Positions 53,620-61,771 of a stretch of DNA of 64,000 bases are shown piece by piece. The stretch spans positions 1,603,501-1,667,500 of the forward strand of contig LT629764.1 of the NCBI GenBank assembly GCA_900105225.1. The letters are read 5' to 3'. The translations under genes were made by a program, and so were the position numbers. Within the stretch, counting starts at the first letter, position 1, and each line of letters starts with the position of its first letter. The DNA is from Paenibacillaceae bacterium GAS479. Its GTDB lineage: Bacteria; Bacillota; Bacilli; Paenibacillales; Paenibacillaceae. A model generated the notes under the pieces. It made no database searches. It saw only the letters and a list, made by a program, of their open reading frames with translations, and was not told the DNA's origin.

Positions 53620-53749
53620 TTCACCACTACTTTCTAAAGAGCGTTGATTAATGTTCTAATCCAAAGATACTACTTACGTCCGAATAATCCTGCGCTTTGC
53701 AGGATCATCGGGGCGTGCTTCTCCTCTCGATTTGAATTGAATAGGGGGG

Positions 53750-53828
53750 TTGTACGATTTATCGTACAATATCCAAACTATCAGCATGGCCCAAATGCAT
53801 GTTGAGTGAAAAATCATATAAATTGTGC
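53750..53828 (-). repeat. 79-bp dispersed repeat, copy C (reverse orientation)
   Basis: Begins on the plus strand with the perfect palindrome TTGTACGAT-TT-ATCGTACAA and ends AAATTGTGC. Same length as copy A, with 11 differences by hand. The rest of 53620-53956 holds no supported gene. Confidence 0.85.
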
Positions 53829-53956
53829 ATTCGCTTGGTTGTTGTCAAACGGGATCTGGTCATCCGAATAGTGCGCCATAGCTAAGTTTAGAGGTACCTA
53901 AGTAGTAACAATCCAATCTAACGACAGAAATTTCAGGAAATAAGATCACCACCCTA

Positions 53957-54499
53957 TTAGTGCCTCCAAACATTCCTGATCATAGTCACACGTTGATTGA
54001 TCGACAGCTCAAAAACGTCTGGATTCCGCATATCGCTCCACTCCTTGAAGCCAAAATCCGCCTGGTAGTGCCGGATGATCTGCGAAAGCAGATTGCCATG
54101 CGACACAACTGCTCCAACATGCTCAATGCTTGTTTCCAGATCGGAAATAGCTTCAATGCCCCTGCGTTGTGCCTCAGATGAGCTTTCTCCGCCTGCAAAC
54201 TTCAAGTCCGGGTCATGGAATGTAGCCTTGAGCTTGTCTAACCAGTCCGGGAGATGATTCGAGCTGAGAACTCTCTCTGACAGTCGCGCATCAAGCTGCA
54301 CGGGCATTCCCGCTGCGTCGGCGAATGGTTTAATCGTATATACAGCACGTCGAAAAGGACTGCTAACGATCTTCTCGATGTTTTTCCCCGCTAGGAAGCG
54401 GGTTAACTCTTCCGCCTGATAAAGACCCTCGGGAGACAAATCAGCTTCCGGTTCCTGGCCGAGCGCCTTGACGTGCCGGATGAGATAAATCTTTTTCAT
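53957..54499 (-). CDS. Histidine phosphatase family protein
   Basis: A 180-residue phosphatase: IYLIRHVKALGQ with RHV (usual RHG altered in the third position), SSPFRRAVYTIKPFAD and GAVVSHGNLLSQIIRHY with the second catalytic histidine. It differs clearly from the phosphatase at 52714. It overlaps the upstream Dabb gene by 4 bases (ATGA), so translation is coupled. Confidence 0.87.
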   Translation of the reverse strand: MKKIYLIRHVKALGQEPEADLSPEGLYQAEELTRFLAGKNIEKIVSSPFRRAVYTIKPFADAAGMPVQLDARLSERVLSSNHLPDWLDKLKATFHDPDLKFAGGESSSEAQRRGIEAISDLETSIEHVGAVVSHGNLLSQIIRHYQADFGFKEWSDMRNPDVFELSINQRVTMIRNVWRH

Positions 54500-54801
54500 C
54501 GGGCGATTGGGTAGTCGACTACAACGACCTTTTCCACCAATCCTTCGAGGCTAGCTACGAATGCCTGATGAGCTGGATGCGGGCCGTAAGCGCTTAGCGC
54601 CTCCCGATCCGTGAACGTTACGCGTAACCCAAGCGTGTAGCCGTGGACGTTATTTGTTTCCTCTGTTTCATTAAAGCCCGCCGTCAGCTCGACGATGCCT
54701 GGCACCTGTTCTTTTAAGCCATGCAGCAAAGCCAGCAGTTCCTGCTGCTTGCCAGGCTCCAACGGTCCTTTGAAACGGAACGATACGAGATGCTCCATCA
54801 T
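54496..54801 (-). CDS. Dabb-family stress-responsive alpha/beta-barrel protein
   Basis: A 101-residue ferredoxin-like dimeric barrel protein (MEHLVSFRFKGPLEPGKQQE, LLHGLKEQVPGIVELTAGFN, HGYTLGLRVTFTDREALSAY, HQAFVASLEGLVEKVVVVDY). This matches the Dabb family in length and in the GIVELTAG and H...F motifs. Function in bacteria is poorly known. GGAGGAAA precedes the ATG. It forms an operon with the phosphatase gene. Confidence 0.9.
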   Translation of the reverse strand: MMEHLVSFRFKGPLEPGKQQELLALLHGLKEQVPGIVELTAGFNETEETNNVHGYTLGLRVTFTDREALSAYGPHPAHQAFVASLEGLVEKVVVVDYPIAR

Positions 54802-54821
54802 GTTTATTTTCCTCCTTTAGA

Positions 54822-55655
54822 CTACTCTTTCACTCTTAGTACAAACGATGTTTCCCCTTTGGGATCGCCGCAGCCTCCAAGCGTGTACTCAACTTCTTCG
54901 CCGGTGTTCTTCTTCAGCAGGGCATTACAGGTCAAGCTGATTTTCCCACCTGAGCCGAACGAGTCGTAGGTTGAATCTTGACTATAACGGATGGAGCCGT
55001 TGCGATAAAACAAATTCTCAAATATAGGGTCGCCCTCTTTCGTATAGGAGGTCAACTGCACAGCAGCATTCTCTCCGCGGCTTACTGCATCTGCAAAGTC
55101 GAGCCATGCTTCCGTCTCGAGAATTTCGTCGTTTACCTTCATGACGTCGCCGTTGCGCATGGCTTGCTCACGGGAATAAATCATTCGCATCATCATGCTG
55201 CTCAAATGCTTTGTCGCTTCGAGCGACAGGCTGTAACGTTCATGTGTATTGGTGGTCAGCATCATTATACCTTGAAGTTTCTTCTGCTTCTCCGAATCAT
55301 ACCTCAGAGGCAGCCAAAGATAGTACGATTGGCCCTCACCTTTATCGTTTTGAATGATGATTTCAAAGTCTGGCTCCGTTACATTAGCGATGCCTGGCAG
55401 CAATTCAGCGCTTTCAAAAGCCAATCTGAACGCCTCTACTTTCTCCGGCTCCCGTAATACGCCAAATGGAATAGAAGCTCCCCGACCAAAATCAAACGAC
55501 CGGTTAATAATGACTCCGGCTTCGGCGATGCTGCCCGGTTTATTTTCTTTTTGCTCTGTTGTCGGTGGTTCGTTTGAGCAGCCGCTCATCAGCAGCGCCG
55601 CGAGCAGGAGCATGACAGAAGGTTTCCGTAAGGTCATGAGAATCGTATTTAACAT
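54822..55655 (-). CDS. DUF4362-type lipoprotein
   Basis: A 277-residue lipoprotein (LLLAALLMSGCSNEPP, Cys at about residue 26). The C-terminal 120 residues (RNGDVMKVNDEILETEAWLD, AVQLTSYTKEGDPIFENLFY, SIRYSQDSTYDSFGSGG) match the DUF4362 pattern. The N-terminal part (INRSFDFGRGASIPFGVLRE, FRLAFESAELLPGIANVTEP) resembles the YhfM-like domain found in Bacillus lipoproteins. It lies on the same strand as the Dabb gene, 20 bases upstream of it. Function unknown. Confidence 0.85.
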   Translation of the reverse strand: MLNTILMTLRKPSVMLLLAALLMSGCSNEPPTTEQKENKPGSIAEAGVIINRSFDFGRGASIPFGVLREPEKVEAFRLAFESAELLPGIANVTEPDFEIIIQNDKGEGQSYYLWLPLRYDSEKQKKLQGIMMLTTNTHERYSLSLEATKHLSSMMMRMIYSREQAMRNGDVMKVNDEILETEAWLDFADAVSRGENAAVQLTSYTKEGDPIFENLFYRNGSIRYSQDSTYDSFGSGGKISLTCNALLKKNTGEEVEYTLGGCGDPKGETSFVLRVKE

Positions 55656-55720
55656 AAGAACACTTCACCCTTTCTGCCCAAACAGACGGCATTCCATGGC
55701 GAAAGGTTCCAGCTATCCTA

Positions 55721-56611
55721 CTATCCCTCTCCCAATCGACCTTCCTGCTCTGCGTCCTGGAAAACGCGATCCAAATATCGCCGCACCCGAAGCTCCTCCT
55801 CCGCATTGTAGTGACAACCGAGTTTGCCGGCTACTGTTTGTGCGGTTGTGCTGAAAAGATCCGCCATCGCCTGGAGAGCCAGTCGAATCGACTGCGGTTC
55901 CGCCGCCGGATAAGTCGAGAGCAGAGCTTGCCAGCTTTCCGGCGGTAAATAACGGTCCAAATATTTGCCGTTTTTGCCTGTGCTAACCGAGAAATCCGTC
56001 CTATAACCAGCCTGCCAGTTCAGCATCCCCATAAGCATTTCCCTGACGGGACCGTTCAGATGATCCAGCGCGTACAACAGCTCGCCTCTCCACAACCCTT
56101 TGGCCACGTATGGGGACACCCACCAGAATTCATTGCAGCAATCTGCAAAAAGCTTCGCATCCGGCGGCTTCACGCGGTAATCCTCGTCCGTAGGCTCGGG
56201 CAGCGGCGGTAACATGTCATCCTTGTCCAGCAGCACCTTCGTCAGCTTGTCCTCTCTCACATAATCCGTCGCCTGCTCGACCGGTATGAGCCGCAAGTCG
56301 ATTCGATTCCCATCCTCGAATAACATGAGATAAGGGAATTGGCGGTTGTTGTCCGGCGGTATTAGATGCATTCGTTCCGGCATTTGCAGGATGACCCTCT
56401 CCCCGAAACAGTCGATCCAGCCGTCATTCTCCAGAAAGGATGCGAGCTCCCGCACCAAATAAACGACATCATAATCCTGGAACCGATCCGGTGGTACATT
56501 GAAATTAACACGGGAGCCGTTTAGGCAGACCGCACGAACTCGTTCGTCATGCTGTGCCGTCTCCAAGATCAGCTCCATCATTTCGGCTTCATTTCTCAAT
56601 GCTAAGTTCAT
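55721..56611 (-). CDS. Aminoglycoside 6-adenylyltransferase-like nucleotidyltransferase (AadK/AadE family)
   Basis: About 296 residues. The nucleotidyltransferase motif VCLNGSRVNFNVPPDRFQDYDVVYLV (GSR, then DYD metal ligands) and GNRIDLRLIP (third Asp) fit ANT(6). WWVSPYVAKGLWRGELLYALDHLN and RTDFSVSTGKNGKYLDRYL are typical of the family. The start ATG 56611 overlaps the stop of the GrpB gene (ATGA); starts further upstream lie inside that gene. Whether it gives streptomycin resistance cannot be told; such genes are common and intrinsic in Bacillus relatives. Confidence 0.92.
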   Translation of the reverse strand: MNLALRNEAEMMELILETAQHDERVRAVCLNGSRVNFNVPPDRFQDYDVVYLVRELASFLENDGWIDCFGERVILQMPERMHLIPPDNNRQFPYLMLFEDGNRIDLRLIPVEQATDYVREDKLTKVLLDKDDMLPPLPEPTDEDYRVKPPDAKLFADCCNEFWWVSPYVAKGLWRGELLYALDHLNGPVREMLMGMLNWQAGYRTDFSVSTGKNGKYLDRYLPPESWQALLSTYPAAEPQSIRLALQAMADLFSTTAQTVAGKLGCHYNAEEELRVRRYLDRVFQDAEQEGRLGEG

Positions 56612-57150
56612 CCCCCTTGATATTGCGTTCTGCTTTCCGATATCGCCCAAGCCTCCGCCTCTTGCACAAGCTTATTTACGAAGGGCTGTTTGCCCTCTTG
56701 ATAAAGCTTCCTGTCATCCGGCCAGCGCCGCATAAGCTCAAGCTTCAGCTCCCCATAAGCGCGGGCTCGATCGGGATGCGCCGACAGATAATGTTTGAAA
56801 TTCAGATGAAGCTCGATTTCCCTTGACCCTTCCTTGAAAACATGCAAATGATGCGATCTGGCGTCACCGCCTTTGCTGTAATAGCGCCGGCCCGGGATTC
56901 CGTTCTCCCCCTTTGCTTCATAACCAAACGCCGCAAGTGCGACATCATGCTGCTCAATTGCTTCCAGATCGCGCACGACCGCTAATAGATCAATAATTGG
57001 CTTGGCGTAACCGATTGCAGGCACGGAGGTGCTGCCAATATGATGAATGATGATGATATCTGCTCCGAGAATTATGCTCAGTTGCGCCTCTTCCTGGCAA
57101 TAGCGCTGAGCCCAGTCCGGTGTCCAAGGCTGAATATATGGACTTTTTAT
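56608..57150 (-). CDS. GrpB-family nucleotidyltransferase-like protein, apparent ATA start
   Basis: The full GrpB domain runs from 57150: SPYIQPWTPDWAQRYCQEE, then IIHHIGSTSVPAIGYAKPII (GSTSVP is the family signature) and HLHVFKEGSREIELHLNF. This gives 180 residues, normal for GrpB. But the first codon after a strong site (AGAGAGGAG, 8 bases away) is ATA, and no ATG, GTG or TTG exists in frame until GTG 57024, which would cut off the signature. So either ATA is used or the start codon has been lost by mutation. It is coupled to the adenylyltransferase gene. Confidence 0.82.
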   Translation of the reverse strand: MKSPYIQPWTPDWAQRYCQEEAQLSIILGADIIIIHHIGSTSVPAIGYAKPIIDLLAVVRDLEAIEQHDVALAAFGYEAKGENGIPGRRYYSKGGDARSHHLHVFKEGSREIELHLNFKHYLSAHPDRARAYGELKLELMRRWPDDRKLYQEGKQPFVNKLVQEAEAWAISESRTQYQGG

Positions 57151-57283
57151 GGTGGGTTCTCCTCTCTATTGAGAGCTAATGAATTCGAGAAGATAAATTC
57201 TGCCCCATTAAACTGGATTTCGCTGTGCATCCTAAAAAAGCCTGCCAAAATTATCATCTACTCAAGAATTTTACTTACTATAG

Positions 57284-57312
57284 TTGAGGAACGAAACATT
57301 TTATAGTACAAT
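57284..57312 (+). promoter_or_regulatory. Sigma-A promoter of the luciferase-like oxidoreductase gene
   Basis: TTGAGG (57284-57289) and TACAAT (57307-57312) are 17 bases apart. The start of transcription would lie about 30 bases before the chosen ATG. Confidence 0.7.
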
Positions 57313-57352
57313 AAAGGCACTGAGAATGAAGATCGAAATGGAGATGAAACAT

Positions 57353-58411
57353 ATGGCACAAACAATGGAAATTGGTATAAGTACTTTTCTGGAGGCCACG
57401 GCAAGTCCGGTGGCCGGAAAGTCTAAAAATCACGCCGAGCGGTTGCGCGAGGCAGTTGAAGAGATCGTCCTGGCAGACCAGGTTGGACTGGATGTTTACG
57501 GCATCGGAGAGCATCATCGGCCGGATTATGCGGGCTCAGCCCCGGCTGTTATTTTAGCGGCGGCAGCCGCGCAAACGAAAAACATTCGACTCACAAGCGC
57601 GGTAACTGTGCTCTCCTCCGATGATCCTGTGCGTGTGTTCCAGCAGTTCGCAACGCTGGATGGCCTCTCCAATGGACGCGCGGAAATCATGGCAGGACGG
57701 GGCTCGTTTACCGAGTCTTTCCCACTGTTTGGTTATAGCCTGGAGGATTATGAGCAATTGTTCGACGAGAAGTTGGAACTGTTGCTTGCGATCCGCAACT
57801 CGGAAAAGGTAAACTGGCGCGGCGGCCATCGCCCGGTCATCGACAATCTTGGCGTTTACCCACGCTCCGTGCAGGAGCAGCTTCCCGTTTGGATCGCCAC
57901 CGGCGGCAACACGCAGTCGACGATCCGCGCCGGCCTGATGGGATTGCCGATCGCCTATGCGATTATCGGCGGCATGCCGGAGAGCTTCGCTCCACTCGTG
58001 GAGCTGTACAAAAAAGCTGCGGCCCAAGCTGGTCACGACGTATCCAAGCTGCAAATCGCCACGCATTCGCATGGGTTCGTCGCGGATACGAAGCAGACCG
58101 CTGGCGACTTGTTGTTTGAGCCGTATCAGGCCCAGATGACCAAAATTGGACGTGAGCGGGGCTGGAATTCTGCGTTTAGCCGTCAGAACTTCGACGCAGC
58201 TTGCGATCCAAGAGGGGCTCTGTATGTCGGAGATCCGGAATATGTCGCTGAGAAAATTCTGCTGCTGCATCGCAACCTCGGCGTTACGCGCTTCTTCCAT
58301 CATGTCGATGTCAGCGCCATTCCTCACCGTGAGGTGCTGCGCTCGATCGAGCTGCTCGGCACAAAGGTCGCGCCGATCGTGCGGCGCGAGCTGGCGAAGC
58401 AGAACGGATAA
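57353..58411 (+). CDS. LLM-class flavin-dependent oxidoreductase
   Basis: About 352 residues of a bacterial-luciferase-like TIM barrel (MEIGISTFLEATASPVAG, VYGIGEHHRPDYAGSAPAVILAA, TLDGLSNGRAEIMAGRGSFTESFPLFG, LPVWIATGGNTQSTIRAG). Such enzymes use FMNH2 to oxidise unknown small substrates. ATG 57353 has GGAGA upstream at 8 bases; earlier ATGs lie before or inside the promoter. It stands alone with its own terminator. Confidence 0.92.
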   Translation: MAQTMEIGISTFLEATASPVAGKSKNHAERLREAVEEIVLADQVGLDVYGIGEHHRPDYAGSAPAVILAAAAAQTKNIRLTSAVTVLSSDDPVRVFQQFATLDGLSNGRAEIMAGRGSFTESFPLFGYSLEDYEQLFDEKLELLLAIRNSEKVNWRGGHRPVIDNLGVYPRSVQEQLPVWIATGGNTQSTIRAGLMGLPIAYAIIGGMPESFAPLVELYKKAAAQAGHDVSKLQIATHSHGFVADTKQTAGDLLFEPYQAQMTKIGRERGWNSAFSRQNFDAACDPRGALYVGDPEYVAEKILLLHRNLGVTRFFHHVDVSAIPHREVLRSIELLGTKVAPIVRRELAKQNG

Positions 58412-58467
58412 GGTTAAGCTTATCCGTTAATCGGTTTTGTTCTCGCCCAAGGGGCGGCATACGTAAA

Positions 58468-58505
58468 GCCAAGCAATCTCGTAACTGAGGTTGCTTGGCT
58501 TTTTT
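58468..58505 (+). terminator. Terminator of the LLM oxidoreductase gene
   Basis: GCCAAGCAATCTC pairs with GAGGTTGCTTGGC (one mismatch), followed by six T. Confidence 0.92.
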
Positions 58506-58621
58506 AATTTAATGCAGCTCAAATCTTCCCTTTACGGAGGACTAGCTCATTAACGGCAACAACCTTGTCTCTCAGCAGTTTTTCATTGCTTCTGTCAGTT
58601 GTTCATATTAAAAGATCACTG

Positions 58622-59098
58622 TCACTCTTCGTATGCATCTCCTATATACTCAAAATCATCTTCAAGCCAATACCAATAACCACTTTCATTATTAACTAAC
58701 TGTGTAAGAAAATTGGTGAACGAGGATGCTATAATATCAGTGTTTCCTACGGTTCCGTGGCGGTCATGAAAGCTATCATAACATCTCCCATGAGTGTTTT
58801 TATTAAGGTCCATTGTTATAAATTGAGAGTTTTCATCTTTCGCAATTATATACCACTCTGATGAGCGATCACCTTCGATATTTTCTCCTATTATTACAGG
58901 ATTCGCAGGCTCAAATTCAATAGGAGAAACAATTTTAATGGAATAATCCGAATCTATAAACAGGTCAATTCCACCACAAAGTTCATAAAATTCTTTTACA
59001 TCATCTGGAAGATCATATTCAACTATAGGGAGCCCCTTCGGTGGATATAAAGTACAATTTTTTAGTTGAGAAATTTTTATTAATAGTTCTCTTATCAT
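58622..59098 (-). CDS. SMI1/KNR4 (SUKH) family protein
   Basis: About 158 residues. SUKH-1-like pattern: LPDDVKEFYELCGGIDLFID, YSIKIVSPIEFEPANPVIIG, EWYIIAKDENSQFITMDLNK and SSFTNFLTQLVNNESG. SUKH proteins are often immunity proteins against secreted toxins, but no toxin gene is near, so it may be an orphan. ATG 59098 has GGAGG nine bases upstream; the ATG at 59116 lies before that site. AT-rich. Confidence 0.85.
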   Translation of the reverse strand: MIRELLIKISQLKNCTLYPPKGLPIVEYDLPDDVKEFYELCGGIDLFIDSDYSIKIVSPIEFEPANPVIIGENIEGDRSSEWYIIAKDENSQFITMDLNKNTHGRCYDSFHDRHGTVGNTDIIASSFTNFLTQLVNNESGYWYWLEDDFEYIGDAYEE

Positions 59099-59247
59099 AT
59101 ATTGTTTGACCTCCATTCTTTATCTATTTTATTTAGCTCGTTACTTCTAAGTAAAAAACCACATGGAGTTCTTTACACTCACATGTGGTCAATATATAGC
59201 ATTAATAATATTAATCAAGCGATAAGCAATCATCCTCTGAAAATATT

Positions 59248-59736
59248 TCAAATATCTCTAATTATCGCAGCGTATCCATTGATCGTTTCGGAGTAAACCG
59301 GGGCGTTAAATATTCGCACACTAATTTTTTGTTCAACGTTGGCCCCTACAATCGTTTCCAGGAACAAATATACTTCAGCTCTTCCTACACTCTCATTTTG
59401 ACGATTAATTATTGAATAATATAATATACCATTCCCTGTACAGCGAAAATGGAAAAAGTCGCATCTTGACGCAACAAGCTGAAAGTTTGATTCTCTAATC
59501 GGTGGCGGTGGTGGCAGCACATGCTCTGCAGGGTTAGGAAGCGGTCGCTCGAAGTTTCCTTCAAAGCTGTCTAATATCATGGTGAAATTTCTTGTTCGAT
59601 TTGAAACGAAGAATCCAGCTGAGCTCAAAATCGCGGCGCCTCTGCTCTGAGGACTAAGCTTTTGAACAGGACTGCAAAAAACACGCGTAACAATAACTAG
59701 CAAAATAAACAATATTAATACGGTTCCTAATTCCAT
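59248..59736 (-). CDS. YjcZ-like membrane segment with C-terminal beta domain (family member 2)
   Basis: About 162 residues from ATG 59736 (GGGAGG seven bases upstream). MELGTVLILFILLVIVTRVF is a single membrane segment like that of YjcZ microproteins. The outer part includes a PPPPP stretch near residue 80 and then ESNFQLVASRCDFFHF and RAEVYLFLETIVGANVEQKI. GFFVSNRTRNFTMIL corresponds to GFDVVNNSSIRLGIS in the 41639 protein. Function unknown. Confidence 0.72.
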   Translation of the reverse strand: MELGTVLILFILLVIVTRVFCSPVQKLSPQSRGAAILSSAGFFVSNRTRNFTMILDSFEGNFERPLPNPAEHVLPPPPPIRESNFQLVASRCDFFHFRCTGNGILYYSIINRQNESVGRAEVYLFLETIVGANVEQKISVRIFNAPVYSETINGYAAIIRDI

Positions 59737-59817
59737 GAAGAATCCTCCCATTAAAGTTCACCGAAATGATTGCAGTGTATAGGGATAAGGGATGTACTGT
59801 CCAAGTTCGTTTGGGGG

Positions 59818-60252
59818 TTAAAGACTATTAATTAAAAGTGTAATATAACCATCCACATATTCCCTAGCTGTAAAAAATGCTCCTACTACGTTAATCGATT
59901 CAATAGATGGATAAAAGCCATAATTATTCACAAGAGTACAGGCAACATAACCTCCAGTCGAGGCGTTGTACTTAACTTTAACGCGAGTAGGTATGATTTT
60001 AGTCGCGAGTTCGTAATGGTTGATACCCCCATTAGGGTAAAGAACGCGTCCAGGAGTAGGCTCCCCTCCAGGTCCGTTCGGATATCCTTCAGCAAGAACA
60101 AAGGTAGTAGTAGTTGAAATGTTTTTAATGTTAAAGCCAATTGTCCCCTCTATGGTTACCAATGGTGATTCGCTTTGGGCTGAGCTATTCCAAGAGATAC
60201 TTGTAACTATCACCAATAAAATAAACAGAATCAAAATCATCGCTATTTGCAA
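59818..60252 (-). CDS. YjcZ-like membrane segment with C-terminal beta domain (family member 3)
   Basis: About 144 residues from TTG 60252, with AGGAG seven bases upstream; an in-frame ATG at 60279 lies before that site. The start QIAMILILFILLVIVTSISW is the same kind of segment as in members 1 and 2. GFNIKNISTTTTFVLAEG and GGINHYELATKIIPTRVKV match GFDVVNNSSIRLGIS and GGTHHFELQVIP of member 1. It lies upstream of member 2 with a 81-base gap. Confidence 0.75.
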   Translation of the reverse strand: MQIAMILILFILLVIVTSISWNSSAQSESPLVTIEGTIGFNIKNISTTTTFVLAEGYPNGPGGEPTPGRVLYPNGGINHYELATKIIPTRVKVKYNASTGGYVACTLVNNYGFYPSIESINVVGAFFTAREYVDGYITLLINSL

Positions 60253-60361
60253 ATGAATCACTCCTATAACTATTTCCATATACTATGAGGAATTAAGAAG
60301 AGTAGTTCGGGCTGCACGCCGATCCTATAGAAATTGGGATGTTAGAACTAGAAACAAAACT

Positions 60362-60392
60362 CCCTTCCCACCTCCTTATGGAGGCAGAAGGG
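60362..60392 (-). terminator. Hairpin with T-run on the minus strand, no upstream gene evident
   Basis: CCCTTC-CCA-CCTCC and GGAGG-CA-GAAGGG pair around TTAT, followed by GTTTTGTTTC on the minus strand. The gene beyond it on that side is on the plus strand. The rest of 60253-60558 is promoter space. Confidence 0.5.
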
Positions 60393-60558
60393 CGGACCAG
60401 AAATGGCCGCTTTTATAATTTTCGTTAAAAGGGGATGATAGTAGTTAACCTCGATAATAATAACCAATAATATGCAACATTCGGACGCAGCGATGCGTTT
60501 GGGTACATAGAAACGGATAACCAACAATGAAATACCATAAACAGGAGTGATACTAACC

Positions 60559-61650
60559 ATGAAAAATCGAGCCAAGAAAATTCCTGCTTTACTGTCCGCT
60601 GCCACTCTGTCCGTTGCCGCTCTGATGACTCTTGCCACATCTTCCGCCTTTGCGCTCAGCCCTGGTTCAACGGCAGTACCAATCTCAGCTCCGCTGCCTG
60701 GAAATTCCGGCAATAATCAGGATCAACAGCAGCCTATGCTGAACTACAACAGCGTCACCGGCGCAGTAAAAGAGATTAACGACAGCCAGGTGCTAAAGGG
60801 AGCCAAGGTCGTTTCCTTGCAAGATGATGCCGGTGAAATTATCGCCAACGTCACTGTAACGAGCAACACTTATGTCGCAAGTCCCGACCAGTTGAAAGTC
60901 GGCGCCAAGCTGACGGCGTTCTACGACGCCAAAAAACCGATGATCGCAATCTATCCACCGCAATTCGAGGCTGTAGTTGTTGTGCCCGCAGAAGAAGCCG
61001 TAACCTGGAAGGTCGATCGCTTCACGGTTGATCCAGATCGTAAGCTCGGTCTGGTCAGCGACGACAAATCCCTGATTATCATTCCGTCTGACCAGACGAA
61101 GATTGTTCTTGAAGATGGAACGCCTTTTGCAGGCAGCTTGGAAGGAAGAACTCTCGCGGTTAAATACAGCATCGCTACATTCAGCATCCCTCCACAAACG
61201 ACGCCGGAGGCGATCGTTGTGCTGTCCGAGCCCGTCCAGCCTCCGGTTGGAGTGTCGCCAGAAGAACAGCCGAAGCCAGTATCGTCGGTTGATGTAGCCG
61301 GACACAGCATAGTCGTTGAAGGTAAAACGATCAAAGCCCCTGCCGCATATACGGATAAAAAGGGAACTGTTATGGTGCCACTTCGCGCCATTGTGGAAGC
61401 TCTGAGCCAAAAGCTGACATGGGAAGCCGCTACAAAATCAACACGTATCGGAATTTCCACCTCGCTGCAGATCGGCAAAGACTACTATGTGTACAACAAA
61501 ATGGCTCCAATTAAGCTTGGAACTGCCCCGACTCTGGTGGAAGGCTCCACTTACGTGCCGCTTTCTTTCTTCACCGATGTGCTGCGCATGAACAATGCCT
61601 ACGCATTCGAAGGCCAGATTGTCATCGACAATGGGGAGAAAATGGGCTAA
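60559..61650 (+). CDS. Secreted stalk-domain (copper-amine-oxidase-like) protein
   Basis: About 363 residues with a signal peptide (AALMTLATSSAFALS). Residues 55-215 hold two beta-rich repeats (AVKEINDSQVLKGAKVVSLQDDAGEIIANV, KVDRFTVDPDRKLGLVSDDKSL), and the C-terminal 110 residues are a stalk domain (GTVMVPLRAIVEALSQKLTW, GSTYVPLSFFTDVLRMN). Probably displayed on the cell envelope. ATG 60559 follows AGGAGTG at 11 bases; a GTG at 60547 is inside that site and is rejected. Not related to the 20125 protein outside the stalk. Confidence 0.85.
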   Translation: MKNRAKKIPALLSAATLSVAALMTLATSSAFALSPGSTAVPISAPLPGNSGNNQDQQQPMLNYNSVTGAVKEINDSQVLKGAKVVSLQDDAGEIIANVTVTSNTYVASPDQLKVGAKLTAFYDAKKPMIAIYPPQFEAVVVVPAEEAVTWKVDRFTVDPDRKLGLVSDDKSLIIIPSDQTKIVLEDGTPFAGSLEGRTLAVKYSIATFSIPPQTTPEAIVVLSEPVQPPVGVSPEEQPKPVSSVDVAGHSIVVEGKTIKAPAAYTDKKGTVMVPLRAIVEALSQKLTWEAATKSTRIGISTSLQIGKDYYVYNKMAPIKLGTAPTLVEGSTYVPLSFFTDVLRMNNAYAFEGQIVIDNGEKMG

Positions 61651-61702
61651 CCAAGTCGTACCGTGAACATCTGAAAGGCTAATTTTTCAGGTAAATATAA
61701 TT

Positions 61703-61745
61703 AGGCCCCCTCTCGAAGTTTCTGTTGCGGGAGGGGGCCTTCTTT
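61703..61745. terminator. Bidirectional terminator between stalk and GH81 genes
   Basis: A 10-bp perfect stem AGGCCCCCTC/GAGGGGGCCT; TTCTTT follows on the plus strand and AATTATATTT on the minus strand. Confidence 0.85.
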
Positions 61746-61771
61746 AGTGAGGCAATCTGAAATTACCCCAT

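Noticed and set aside
60348-60713. 121-codon minus-strand frame opposite the stalk protein start
   Set aside because: It is antisense to the signal peptide of the stalk-domain gene and covers a hairpin; no protein features.
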